Assembly (NCBI GenBank): GCA_002309575.1
Contig: DBXP01000013.1
Span: 490-47,515 of the forward strand
DNA length: 47,026 nucleotides
Direction: 5' to 3'
DNA from: a bacterium UBP6_UBA1209
GTDB lineage: Bacteria; UBP6; UBA1177
In this document: positions 15,275 to 23,041 of the stretch, piece by piece
How positions within the stretch are numbered: the first letter of the stretch is position 1
How the letters are laid out: each line of letters opens with the position of its first letter
Notes under the pieces: model-generated
Told to the model about the DNA's origin: nothing
Database searches by the model: none
What the model saw: only the letters and a program-made list of their open reading frames with translations
Made by a program: the position numbers and the translations under genes

Positions 15275-15943
15275 TCAATTATCACGTTTCAATATCAATT
15301 CAAGTCGTTTTTTTATCAAGTCTCTCTTTTTCGTGTCTCCGGTCTTATCATAGTAACTCTGCAGGATTGCAAGATATTTGACCGCAGGAACAAACCAGCC
15401 GTTTTTCGAGGCGGCTTTCAGCGGAATATCGATCGTATCCGCGTTGTAGCACCCCTTTTTCGCGGCATAGGCTGCAGAAACCAGGAGTGCAAGGTGATTT
15501 TTTTCCGATTTCAAAAGAGAGTTCAGAGCATCAGTGTCGCAGCTGCCGGAAAGAAGTTCATAAACCTTGCGGTAGCGTTCCGGAACATCGCCGGACGACT
15601 TCGACGCACCGGTGAGAAAGCTGAAAAGCCTGATATTGTCATCATTCTGCAAAAGCGGAAGGTATTCAAGAGCCTCTTCGCATCCGCTCTCCGTAAAAGT
15701 AGCCCGCTCAAGCGAACATTTAAGCAGGTATGCCTTCACGATCTCATCAGGATCTGTCGTCATCTTCAGGGATTCGATCATCTTTTCAAAGTGCTTTTCC
15801 GCGAATTTCTGGTTTCCGGAGAGGTAGTTGAAGATGTAGTTTTCCATGCTGACATACGACTCCTGCTGCCACGCAGGCGCCGGCTTTGACGAGCACGAAA
15901 CCGCAGAAAGAGCTGCAACTATCAATAAAATCAAATATTTCAC
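15275..15943 (-). CDS. Lipoprotein of unknown function in the mlaD operon
   Basis: A 222-residue protein with a lipobox at Cys17 (AALSAVSC) and a mostly helical body that looks like repeated short helix pairs (HFEKMIESLKMTTDPDEIVKAY), but no named domain that I recognise. It starts with GTG at 15943, overlapping the mlaD stop by 4 bases (GTGA), with GGAGAT inside the mlaD end. The tight coupling suggests that it works with the MCE protein, perhaps as an outer-membrane or periplasmic partner comparable to the lipoproteins of other MCE systems. That role is inference. Confidence 0.7.
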   Translation of the reverse strand: MKYLILLIVAALSAVSCSSKPAPAWQQESYVSMENYIFNYLSGNQKFAEKHFEKMIESLKMTTDPDEIVKAYLLKCSLERATFTESGCEEALEYLPLLQNDDNIRLFSFLTGASKSSGDVPERYRKVYELLSGSCDTDALNSLLKSEKNHLALLVSAAYAAKKGCYNADTIDIPLKAASKNGWFVPAVKYLAILQSYYDKTGDTKKRDLIKKRLELILKRDN

Positions 15944-16881
15944 GGCAGCTTTATCTCCTTTTCCTGACTGATGGGCAGAGCATTCCTGACATCCTTCACC
16001 ATCGAATTTATCGAGTTGACGATCATATCGACATCCTTTCTCAAAACATCAAGGTCGTGCGTCCCTGCCTGAAGGTTTTCGCCGGATTTGATGAGTGAAT
16101 TGATGAGCTTGTCAAGTTCGACCATCTTTCCGTTGATATCGGTGACTATATCGTTGATGCGGTCGACGGTCCCGTCCTTTTCAAAGAGTCTGGTATTGGC
16201 CGTTTCTATGGTTTTGTTCGCGGCGTTGATCAGATCCTCGACCCCCTGAAGCGAATTGTTGGCGTGGTCGATGCTCTCCCTGAACTTCTCGGAGGAGACC
16301 TTGTCGCCGGAAAGCATCTCGATCAGCCCGTGCTTCGACGCCAGGTTCGACGTGATCTTTTCAGTGTTTTCAAGAGTTTTCGAGAGGTTGCTCCTGGCAC
16401 TCGTTAGAGTATCGATGTTGGAGGCGATCGTATCGATTTTTTCAATCATCGGCTGAAGTTTCTTGATCAGCATGTTGATGTCATCGACCGTCTGCACCTG
16501 AAAGACATCGCTTTCAGAAGCCGGCTGCGCCTTCAGATCCGGGGTCGTTACGACGAATTTTGCCGAACCGATAAGAGGCCGCTCGAGAGTGAAGACCGAA
16601 CTTTTGTTGATCCTCCCGGCATGATCCTCCGAAATTCTGACGGTGATGACGACACTCCCCTCGTCGTTGAGTTTCAGACGGTTTACCTTTCCGATTTCGA
16701 AGCCCGAAAAAAGAAGCGACATTCCCTCGGAGATGTCGTCTCCCGAAGCCGAAAGCAGAGTGTAGTTCGCATAGTCGTTGAAAACGCCCTTTCTGACCAG
16801 AAGATAGACCAGCGCCGCAGCAATCAAGAAAAGCGAAAGCGTCAGAAACAACCCTACCTTGAAGGCAACTGATTTTTTCAA
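15940..16881 (-). CDS. MlaD/MCE family protein
   Basis: A 313-residue single-pass inner-membrane protein. The N-terminus KKSVAFKVGLFLTLSLFLIA and its membrane helix (about 7-27) are typical. An MCE domain follows (about 35-120, ISEGMSLLFSGFEIGKVN), then a long helical tail (about 140-300) expected to form a coiled coil. MCE proteins form hexamers that carry lipids between membranes. The start is set at TTG 16881 because GGAG stands 5 bases before it and the resulting N-terminus fits the family. An upstream TTG (16908) would lie before the predicted transcription start. The permease and ATPase partners (mlaE, mlaF) are not in the window. Confidence 0.85.
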   Translation of the reverse strand: MKKSVAFKVGLFLTLSLFLIAAALVYLLVRKGVFNDYANYTLLSASGDDISEGMSLLFSGFEIGKVNRLKLNDEGSVVITVRISEDHAGRINKSSVFTLERPLIGSAKFVVTTPDLKAQPASESDVFQVQTVDDINMLIKKLQPMIEKIDTIASNIDTLTSARSNLSKTLENTEKITSNLASKHGLIEMLSGDKVSSEKFRESIDHANNSLQGVEDLINAANKTIETANTRLFEKDGTVDRINDIVTDINGKMVELDKLINSLIKSGENLQAGTHDLDVLRKDVDMIVNSINSMVKDVRNALPISQEKEIKLP

Positions 16882-16909
16882 GCGAGCTCCATACCTCAAA
16901 AAATACAAA

Positions 16910-16937
16910 ATTATAGGTAGAGAAGAGTCTATGTAAA
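16910..16937 (-). promoter_or_regulatory. Promoter of the mlaD-lipoprotein-ankyrin operon
   Basis: On the reverse strand, TTTACA (16937-16932), a 16-base spacer and TATAAT (16915-16910). The predicted start of transcription, near 16903, favours TTG 16881 as the translation start. Confidence 0.6.
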
Positions 16938-17073
16938 ATTTTCTTTAACTAGCAGAAAACAGTGATGTTCATATTTTTTTTTAAATGCCGGCAAAAGAGA
17001 GTAAACTCACCGCATGAAATCGTTTCAGCAACCGGTTTCTGTTTTTTTCACCTGATTTTGAAAAGAGGCAGCG

Positions 17074-19200
17074 ATGGCGGTTACCCCTGACAGACACGAA
17101 AGGATAAGCGAGTTCAAATACACTCTTCTGCAAATATGCGCAGGGGTCTCTCTGAATCTCATTCTGGCGAATCTGGCACTTTACTTCAAAATACCGCTCT
17201 ACCTGGACTCTCTGGGAACGATCCTGGCAGCGATGCTCGGCGGAGCGAACCCCGCCATAATGGTCGGATTTTTCTCCAACGCCATCAACGGGATATCCAG
17301 TATCGACACTCTTTACTACGGCATAATCAGCATCCTGATCGCCGTTTTTGCCGCCTATTTTCAGCGTAAAAAATATTTCCGCTCCATTCCCGGGATCTTT
17401 CTGGCGATCATCACATTTTCGATTATCGGCGGAGGTCTCGGTTCGGTCCTGACATGGTTCCTCTACGGTTTCGGATTCGGTGAAGGCATCTCGGCCCCGC
17501 TCGTCAACAGGATCTGGGCATCAGGCTTTTCAGAAAGCAAGTTTCTTGTCCAGCTCTTTTCCGATTTCCTTCTGGACCTGGTCGATAAATCGCTTGTAGT
17601 AGCATCAGCCCTGGCAGCCTACAGATTTATCCCTGAAAAGATCAGGAAGATCTGCCATAAACCGGTAAAAGCATACTACGACAGCGAAGTCACAAGCAAA
17701 ATCATCCGCTACTCGCTCTTCAAAAAGGTAGTCTCAATGGTCGTTATCGCTGAAATCGTTCTCGGCGTGCTCGCCTGCCTGATCGGATTTTTCCTCTACA
17801 GGGAAGTCTCTATCCGCAACTACACAGATATCGCAGTCGGTGTCACTTCGACGGCGGCCTCTCTTATCGATGCTGATTCAGTAGACCTCTTTCTGGCCGA
17901 AGGACGCAATGCCCGGAACTACGTTGAGACGGAAAACAGGCTTTATAAAGTGAGAGACAGCTTCGAACAGGTCAAGTTCATCTACGTATACAAAATCCTG
18001 CCCGACGGCTGTCATGTCGTTTTTGACCTCGACACAGAAGGAGTCGAAGCTTCGGAAGCGGGCGAGATCATACCGTTCGATGAATCTTTTGCAGACAAAA
18101 TCCCGATCCTTCTTGCCGGAGGCGAGATCGAACCTCTCGTAACAGACGATACGTACGGATGGCTCCTCACCGTATACAAGCCAATAAAGAACAAAGAAAA
18201 TAAAGTAGTTGCATATGTCGCTGCAGATATTTCGATGGAACAGATCCTGAGTGACGACGCAGTCTTTTTCATAAAGACCCTTTCGCTCTTTTTCGGAATT
18301 TCGATCATCATAATGAGTATAGTCCTGGAGCTTGCAAAACGCGGTATCATCATACCGGTCAACGCCATGGCAAACGCATCCCTTAAATTTGCCTTCAACT
18401 CCGAAAACAAGCAGAGCGAGAGTCTCGCCTACATGGAAAGTTTGAAGATCAACACCTTTGACGAGATCGAAAACCTCTACATCGCACTTTCAAAGATGGC
18501 CCGCGATTCTGTCGCGTACATCGACGAGGTCAAGCAGCAGGCTGAACAGATCAGCGAGATGCAGGAGGAGATCATCATGGGTTTCGCAGAGATGGTCGAG
18601 GCCAGAGATCAGAACACGGGCGACCACATCAAGAAGACGGCCCTCTACGTCCGCAGGATCGCCGAAGAGATGCAGAAGGAGCATATCCACGAAAAAGAGC
18701 TTACCAATGACTACATCTCGACTCTTTCACGTTCCGCCCCGCTCCACGATATCGGCAAGATCAAGATCTCCGACCTCGTGCTGAACAAGCCGGGACGCCT
18801 GACAGACGATGAGTTTGCGATAATGAAATCTCACGCCGAAGAGGGCTGCAAGATCCTCCAGAAGATAGCGGACACCGCCGCTGTAAAGAGCGACTATCTG
18901 AACGAGGCGATCGACATGGCGCACTACCACCACGAAAAGTGGGACGGAAGCGGATATCCCTCCGGGATCAAGGGCGAGCAGATCCCGCTTTCGGCTAGAA
19001 TCATGGCCGTTGCCGACGTTTTTGACGCACTTATTGCAGAGAGAGCCTACAAAAAGGCCTTTACCTACGAAAAGGCGATGCAGATCATCACTGAAGGTGC
19101 CGGAACGCACTTCGATCCGGATGTTGTCTCAGCATTCGTCAAGATATCAAAAGAACTCTATTCAGAGCGCACGGTTCTGCATCCGGAACATAAAGCCTGA
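17074..19200 (+). CDS. Membrane sensor with HD-GYP c-di-GMP phosphodiesterase domain
   Basis: A 708-residue protein. Residues 15-175 form five or six membrane helices whose sequence (LYLDSLGTILAAMLGGANPA) resembles the ECF-transporter S-component fold. A second membrane helix pair (about 220-245 and 405-425) brackets an extracytoplasmic sensor domain. A short linker leads to the HD-GYP domain (about 505-690) with HDIGK, the HHEKWDGSGYPSG motif and DVFDAL. All residues for metal binding and c-di-GMP hydrolysis appear present. The ATG at 17074 follows GAGGCAGC, a weak binding site. The gene stands alone, divergent from the mlaD operon. An ECF-like membrane input joined to HD-GYP suggests sensing of a small ligand; that is inference. 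Confidence 0.85.
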   Translation: MAVTPDRHERISEFKYTLLQICAGVSLNLILANLALYFKIPLYLDSLGTILAAMLGGANPAIMVGFFSNAINGISSIDTLYYGIISILIAVFAAYFQRKKYFRSIPGIFLAIITFSIIGGGLGSVLTWFLYGFGFGEGISAPLVNRIWASGFSESKFLVQLFSDFLLDLVDKSLVVASALAAYRFIPEKIRKICHKPVKAYYDSEVTSKIIRYSLFKKVVSMVVIAEIVLGVLACLIGFFLYREVSIRNYTDIAVGVTSTAASLIDADSVDLFLAEGRNARNYVETENRLYKVRDSFEQVKFIYVYKILPDGCHVVFDLDTEGVEASEAGEIIPFDESFADKIPILLAGGEIEPLVTDDTYGWLLTVYKPIKNKENKVVAYVAADISMEQILSDDAVFFIKTLSLFFGISIIIMSIVLELAKRGIIIPVNAMANASLKFAFNSENKQSESLAYMESLKINTFDEIENLYIALSKMARDSVAYIDEVKQQAEQISEMQEEIIMGFAEMVEARDQNTGDHIKKTALYVRRIAEEMQKEHIHEKELTNDYISTLSRSAPLHDIGKIKISDLVLNKPGRLTDDEFAIMKSHAEEGCKILQKIADTAAVKSDYLNEAIDMAHYHHEKWDGSGYPSGIKGEQIPLSARIMAVADVFDALIAERAYKKAFTYEKAMQIITEGAGTHFDPDVVSAFVKISKELYSERTVLHPEHKA

Positions 19201-19215
19201 GAGCGCACGCGCTCT
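19200..19215 (+). other. Short GC-rich hairpin at the end of the HD-GYP gene
   Basis: AGAGCGC-ac-GCGCTCT, a perfect 7-bp stem starting at the last base of the stop codon. There is no T run after it, so it is at best a weak terminator or an RNA-end protector. Confidence 0.35.
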
Positions 19216-19306
19216 TCTGCCCTGCCAAGCAACCGGGATCACTCTTGATTTAACGGCTAGTTGAGTAAAATGGATTGTTACTTACTGTTTTTGATGGAGG
19301 CTAATC

Positions 19307-20194
19307 ATGACTAAAAAGTTATTTTTGACACTTGTTTCTGTGGTTTTTCTTGTTTTCTCGCTCACCGGCTGCGGTGACAAAAAAGACGACACGACCGATA
19401 CCGGCGACACGGCCGCTGACACAGACAACACCGACACGGGCGACACTGCAACGACTCCTGACGAAGACACAACCGATACCGGCGACACCGCAACGACTCC
19501 TGACGAAGACACAACCGATACCGGCGACACCGCAACCGATACAGATGAGGACAATACAGACACGGGAACCGTCACACAGGATGGCTGCACGATAAAATCA
19601 TCTTTCGGGACACATTCTGCGAAAAGAGAGCTTTCTCAAACCTGTATTCATAAAATTACCGAAGCTAAATCTGCAACCTGCACATGGGATTACAAAAACG
19701 AAGAAGAAACTTCCAAGCATATCGAATATTTGCAGAAAATTGAAATCACTTTCGGCAATGAATGCAAGGAACAGGACAAAACCGTGGAATGTCCTGATTT
19801 TATTCCTGAATCCTTGAAGTTTATAAATCTTTCCGGCTGCGATGTCTATAGTGCTGATCCGGATACTGATTGCGAAGTTCAGTGCGCTGATCTGTATTTC
19901 CAGACCGACGACGATGTTTTCCACACTGTCTATGTAGGTGCTACAGGTGCTGAGGTCGGAAATGAAGCTTTTATAAGATCATCAGATGTAATCACGGAAG
20001 CATCTTTCAGCTCGACGCTGAAAGTCGGTTCAAACAATGCAGTTTTTAGATGGTATGAAAAAGTGGAAGACGGCACTGAAATTGAAAAAACAGCTTCAGT
20101 TGAAATGACTGTCGTCAATCCTAACGCAGAGGAAGAGCCCGTTCCCGATACAGATACTGTTCCAGACGAAGATATCGAAGTCGTAGACGAATAA
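19307..20194 (+). CDS. Lipoprotein with Asp/Thr repeats and acidic C-terminal tail
   Basis: A 295-residue exported lipoprotein (lipobox Cys22, SLTGC). Residues 25-90 are low-complexity Asp/Thr/Gly, with repeats of DTTDTGDTATTPDE encoded by near-perfect 42-base DNA repeats. A globular domain follows (about 95-270) with six or more Cys that may form disulfides (CTIKSS, CTW, ECKEQ, ECPDF, CDVYS, CEVQC). The protein ends in a Pro/Asp/Glu tail (PDTDTVPDEDIEVVDE). I recognise no family. The ATG at 19307 has GGAGG 5 bases upstream. The linker probably spaces the domain away from the membrane. The same style of linker is shared with the S10 and DUF1566 lipoproteins. Confidence 0.75.
   Translation: MTKKLFLTLVSVVFLVFSLTGCGDKKDDTTDTGDTAADTDNTDTGDTATTPDEDTTDTGDTATTPDEDTTDTGDTATDTDEDNTDTGTVTQDGCTIKSSFGTHSAKRELSQTCIHKITEAKSATCTWDYKNEEETSKHIEYLQKIEITFGNECKEQDKTVECPDFIPESLKFINLSGCDVYSADPDTDCEVQCADLYFQTDDDVFHTVYVGATGAEVGNEAFIRSSDVITEASFSSTLKVGSNNAVFRWYEKVEDGTEIEKTASVEMTVVNPNAEEEPVPDTDTVPDEDIEVVDE
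19424..19540 (+). repeat. 42-bp in-frame tandem repeats
   Basis: Units start at 19424, 19466 and 19508. The second matches the consensus, the first differs at a few bases and the third is cut short. Each encodes DTTDTGDTATTPDE or a close variant. The high identity suggests recent slippage or unequal crossing-over, so copy number may vary between strains. Confidence 0.8.
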
Positions 20195-20239
20195 AAATCA
20201 GGCGGCTGCTCGCTGCTGTTTGTCTAAAACAAAATTCAT

Positions 20240-20276
20240 GGGATGATCCAAAGTCACAGTATGGATCATCCCGCGC
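20240..20276 (+). terminator. Probable terminator of the acidic-repeat lipoprotein gene
   Basis: A perfect 11-bp stem, GGGATGATCCA / TGGATCATCCC (20240-20250 and 20262-20272), with an 11-base loop, followed by GCGC and only four T. The stem is strong but the T run is short and late. Confidence 0.55.
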
Positions 20277-20358
20277 TTTTAAGAGATACCAACAGAAAAA
20301 AATCAAGCTTTATCCGCCGGCGCACTTCCTATTTTTACAAAAATTTTAATATTAACTA

Positions 20359-20386
20359 TTGATTTTAACAGCGTATCACATACACT
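20359..20386 (+). promoter_or_regulatory. Promoter of the third ATPase gene
   Basis: TTGATT (20359-20364), a 16-base spacer and TACACT (20381-20386). The tandem palindromes begin at the last bases of the -10 box, so a bound protein would block initiation. Confidence 0.5.
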
Positions 20387-20413
20387 ACTCGTAAGTAGTC
20401 TACTTTAAAGTAG
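20385..20413. repeat. Two tandem palindromes (operator-like)
   Basis: CTACTcgtaAGTAG (20385-20398) and the perfect palindrome CTACTTTAAAGTAG (20400-20413), separated by one base. Half-sites alternate with a 15-bp period. They lie between the -10 box and the ribosome binding site of the third ATPase gene, the position of a repressor operator. Confidence 0.7.
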
Positions 20414-20430
20414 TTAAAAATGGAGGCACT

Positions 20431-21822
20431 ATGATAGGACGAAGCGAGGAGTTAAAACATCTGGAAGCACTCTATTCCAGCAAATCTTTCGAATATCTGG
20501 TCATGTACGGAAGAAGAAGGGTCGGAAAAACAACTCTTCTTCAAGAATTTTCAAAAGATAAGGATACCGTTTTTTTCTCCGCGCAGATAAAAAACGATCC
20601 CTTGAACCTAGAGGATTTCTCAAAAACAGTTCAGATACATTTCGACAACATGTTCATAGCCCCCTTCCAAGGCTGGAAAGAGGCTTTTGAATATATAAAC
20701 AGAAAGGTAAATAGACGGACAGTTGTCATAATAGACGAATTTCCCTTTATCGCCGATTCAAACCCGAGCGTGAAGTCGATCCTTCAGCATGAAATCGACC
20801 TCAGCTGGAAAAACAACGACAATATTTTCCTGATTTTGTGCGGATCTTCCGTCAGTTTTATGGAAACAGAGGTCATGGGAAGCAAAAGTCCACTCCACGA
20901 CAGACAGACTTCATCCATTGAAATACTCCCATTCGATTATTTGGAAAGCAGCCTCTTTTTCCCGAACTTCACAAACGAAGAAAAACTGCTTGCATACGGG
21001 ATCTTAGGAGGCGTTCCGCGTTATCTTGAGGCATTTGACGATAACTTGACTATAGAACAGAACATTGCGGAAAAGATCATCAAAAACGGAGCCTATCTCC
21101 ACGAAGAACCGGCAAATCTTCTGAAAGCAGAACTCAGGGAGACCAATATCTACAACAGCATTTTAAGTGCGATCGCAAACGGGAGAAACAAAGTATCGGA
21201 AATAGCCGACTTTATTCACGAAGATATAAGCAAAGTCTCCAAGTATCTGATAACGCTTCAAGTTATAAGGCTTATTATGAAAAAAGTGCCGTGCGGAGAG
21301 AGCGCCGACAGCCGGAAAGGGATCTACGTGCTGACAGATAATTTTTTTAAATTCTGGTTCAGATACGAATTTACAAACAATTCCTACTATGAAATATTAG
21401 GTACGGAAAAGGCGGCAGAAGAGATAATGGAGGATATTCCCAACCTTATGGGAAGCGCTTTTGTGGGTATCTGCACTGAATACCTGATAAGGCTTGCGAA
21501 AAAAGGAAAACTGCCGTTCGTTCCGTACAGCATCGGCAGATGGTGGGGTAACAATCCGATAGCAAAATCCCAGGACGACATTGATATCCTCATGCTCAGC
21601 AAAAAGAGGGAAAAGGGGATTTTTGTCGAGTGCAAGTTCACCTCGAAACCTATGCCTTACGATGAATACGAAGATCTCAAAACGGCGATGTCCGCCTTCG
21701 GGGACGTTAAGGAAAAGTATATGTATTTTATCAGCAGGTCCGGTTTCACAGATTCAGTCTCAAAAGCAGCAGAAAAGGACGGTGCACGCCTTCTCACGGT
21801 CGACGACCTGTTCCGAGATTGA
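20431..21822 (+). CDS. Archaeal-type ATPase with C-terminal DUF234 (third ATPase)
   Basis: A 463-residue P-loop ATPase. The start MIGRSEELKHLEALY is typical. Walker A is GRRRVGKTT (residues 27-35) and Walker B is VVIIDEFPFI with D102-E103. A winged-helix region (about 250-300, ISKVSKYLITLQVIRLI) precedes the DUF234 domain, whose DDIDILML and GIFVECKF pieces give a D-x-D / E-x-K nuclease-like motif. It is related to, but a different subfamily from, the two DUF4143 ATPases in the window. The ATG at 20431 has GGAGG (20422-20426) upstream. The gene is monocistronic, and its short leader carries two palindromes. The function of the family is not established. Confidence 0.85.
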   Translation: MIGRSEELKHLEALYSSKSFEYLVMYGRRRVGKTTLLQEFSKDKDTVFFSAQIKNDPLNLEDFSKTVQIHFDNMFIAPFQGWKEAFEYINRKVNRRTVVIIDEFPFIADSNPSVKSILQHEIDLSWKNNDNIFLILCGSSVSFMETEVMGSKSPLHDRQTSSIEILPFDYLESSLFFPNFTNEEKLLAYGILGGVPRYLEAFDDNLTIEQNIAEKIIKNGAYLHEEPANLLKAELRETNIYNSILSAIANGRNKVSEIADFIHEDISKVSKYLITLQVIRLIMKKVPCGESADSRKGIYVLTDNFFKFWFRYEFTNNSYYEILGTEKAAEEIMEDIPNLMGSAFVGICTEYLIRLAKKGKLPFVPYSIGRWWGNNPIAKSQDDIDILMLSKKREKGIFVECKFTSKPMPYDEYEDLKTAMSAFGDVKEKYMYFISRSGFTDSVSKAAEKDGARLLTVDDLFRD

Positions 21823-21829
21823 TCCTATT

Positions 21830-23032
21830 TCAGCCTTTTTTTCTTATTTCGTCTCTGATCTCGCAGAATTTTCTGACTCTGAGCTCCATGAGCTTTTCGC
21901 CGCTCTCCCTTCCGAGATTGCGGAACTCAGGCGGCAGAGAGAGCTCAAAAACGGGTTTGAACATCTTCGCATATTTGCGCTCCTCTTCGATCTCGCCCTC
22001 GAAGTCAGCCTTCGCCGAATCGAAAAAACCGTCGATGCCGCCCGGAAATGCTGAAACATTAAGGATGAACCTGATTGCCTTTTTAGGGTGCATCGCCCGC
22101 AGATCACGGACATTCATGTGAAATTCCGCCGTTATTTCAGCCGCCTTTTTGTATTCGAGAGGCATTCCGTTCATCCTCTCGAAGAATGCTTCGATCAGCG
22201 GGACTCCTGCCGCGTCGTGACCGTGATGCTTCGGATAGAGCGCGGGATCGGTCGAGGCCTTTCCCCAGTCGTGGCACAACACCGCAAAGGCGACAAGCGG
22301 GTCCCGGCTGCCAGATGCGCTCAGGCGGTCAAGGGCATCCATCGTGTGGTTGAAGGTGTCGCCCTCCGGATGATACTTCAAAGGTCCGGCCGGAACATCG
22401 ATGAGATCTCCGACCTCCCTGAAGTGATACGAAAGAAGCCCGGCATCCTTCAAAACACGGAAAAACCGGCTCGGAGCAGGAGATCCAAGGGCCTTCCGGC
22501 ACTCGCCCCAGACCCTCTCGGAAGAGAGCGAAGAGAGTTCCGGCCCCATTGAATTCATCAGCGTGACCGTCGGTTCATCAACTGAAAAATCCGGGAACTT
22601 CGCTGCAAATCTGGCTACGCGGTAGACCCTCAGCGGATCCTCGGCGAAGGCAGCCGAAACATGGCGGAGGAGCCTCTTTTCAATGTCGCGGATTCCGCCG
22701 AACGGATCGATAAGCCCGCCTGTTTCAAGATCCTTCGCGATCGCGTTGATCGTGAGGTCGCGGCGCTTGAGATCCTCCTCAAGAGTCACGTCAGGGTCGG
22801 CAATGACCTCGAAGGCGCAGTGGCCGGTCCCGATCTTCCGCTCCTTTCTGGCAAAGGCGTACTCGCTGCCGTCGACAAGAAAAACGGGAAAACTTTTACC
22901 GACCTTCAGGGCGTTCGGATACCTCTGCATAAAATCCCCGACAGTCGCACCGACCACCACGAAATCGGTGTCGTGCACCGGGATCCCGAGGATCTCATCG
23001 CGGACAGAGCCGCCGACCTGATAGATTTTCAT
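21830..23032 (-). CDS. cca: CCA-adding tRNA nucleotidyltransferase with HD domain
   Basis: A 400-residue class II CCA enzyme that adds or repairs the 3' CCA of tRNA. The head carries GGSVRD (7-12) and the metal-binding D21-x-D23. RRDLTINAIA and EDPLRVYRVARFAAKF are the neck motifs. The C-terminal part contains an HD domain (FNHTMDAL, then CHDWGKAST), as in the multifunctional E. coli type, which also has phosphatase/phosphodiesterase activity. It is the last gene of the reverse polA-oxidoreductase-cca group, 9 bases after its neighbour, and convergent with the third ATPase gene with a 7-base gap. Confidence 0.93.
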   Translation of the reverse strand: MKIYQVGGSVRDEILGIPVHDTDFVVVGATVGDFMQRYPNALKVGKSFPVFLVDGSEYAFARKERKIGTGHCAFEVIADPDVTLEEDLKRRDLTINAIAKDLETGGLIDPFGGIRDIEKRLLRHVSAAFAEDPLRVYRVARFAAKFPDFSVDEPTVTLMNSMGPELSSLSSERVWGECRKALGSPAPSRFFRVLKDAGLLSYHFREVGDLIDVPAGPLKYHPEGDTFNHTMDALDRLSASGSRDPLVAFAVLCHDWGKASTDPALYPKHHGHDAAGVPLIEAFFERMNGMPLEYKKAAEITAEFHMNVRDLRAMHPKKAIRFILNVSAFPGGIDGFFDSAKADFEGEIEEERKYAKMFKPVFELSLPPEFRNLGRESGEKLMELRVRKFCEIRDEIRKKG

Positions 23033-23041
23033 CGGTTTTTC

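Noticed and set aside
19424..19540. Regular direct repeats suggestive of a CRISPR array
   Set aside because: The 42-base units are adjacent without spacers and encode an in-frame Asp/Thr linker.
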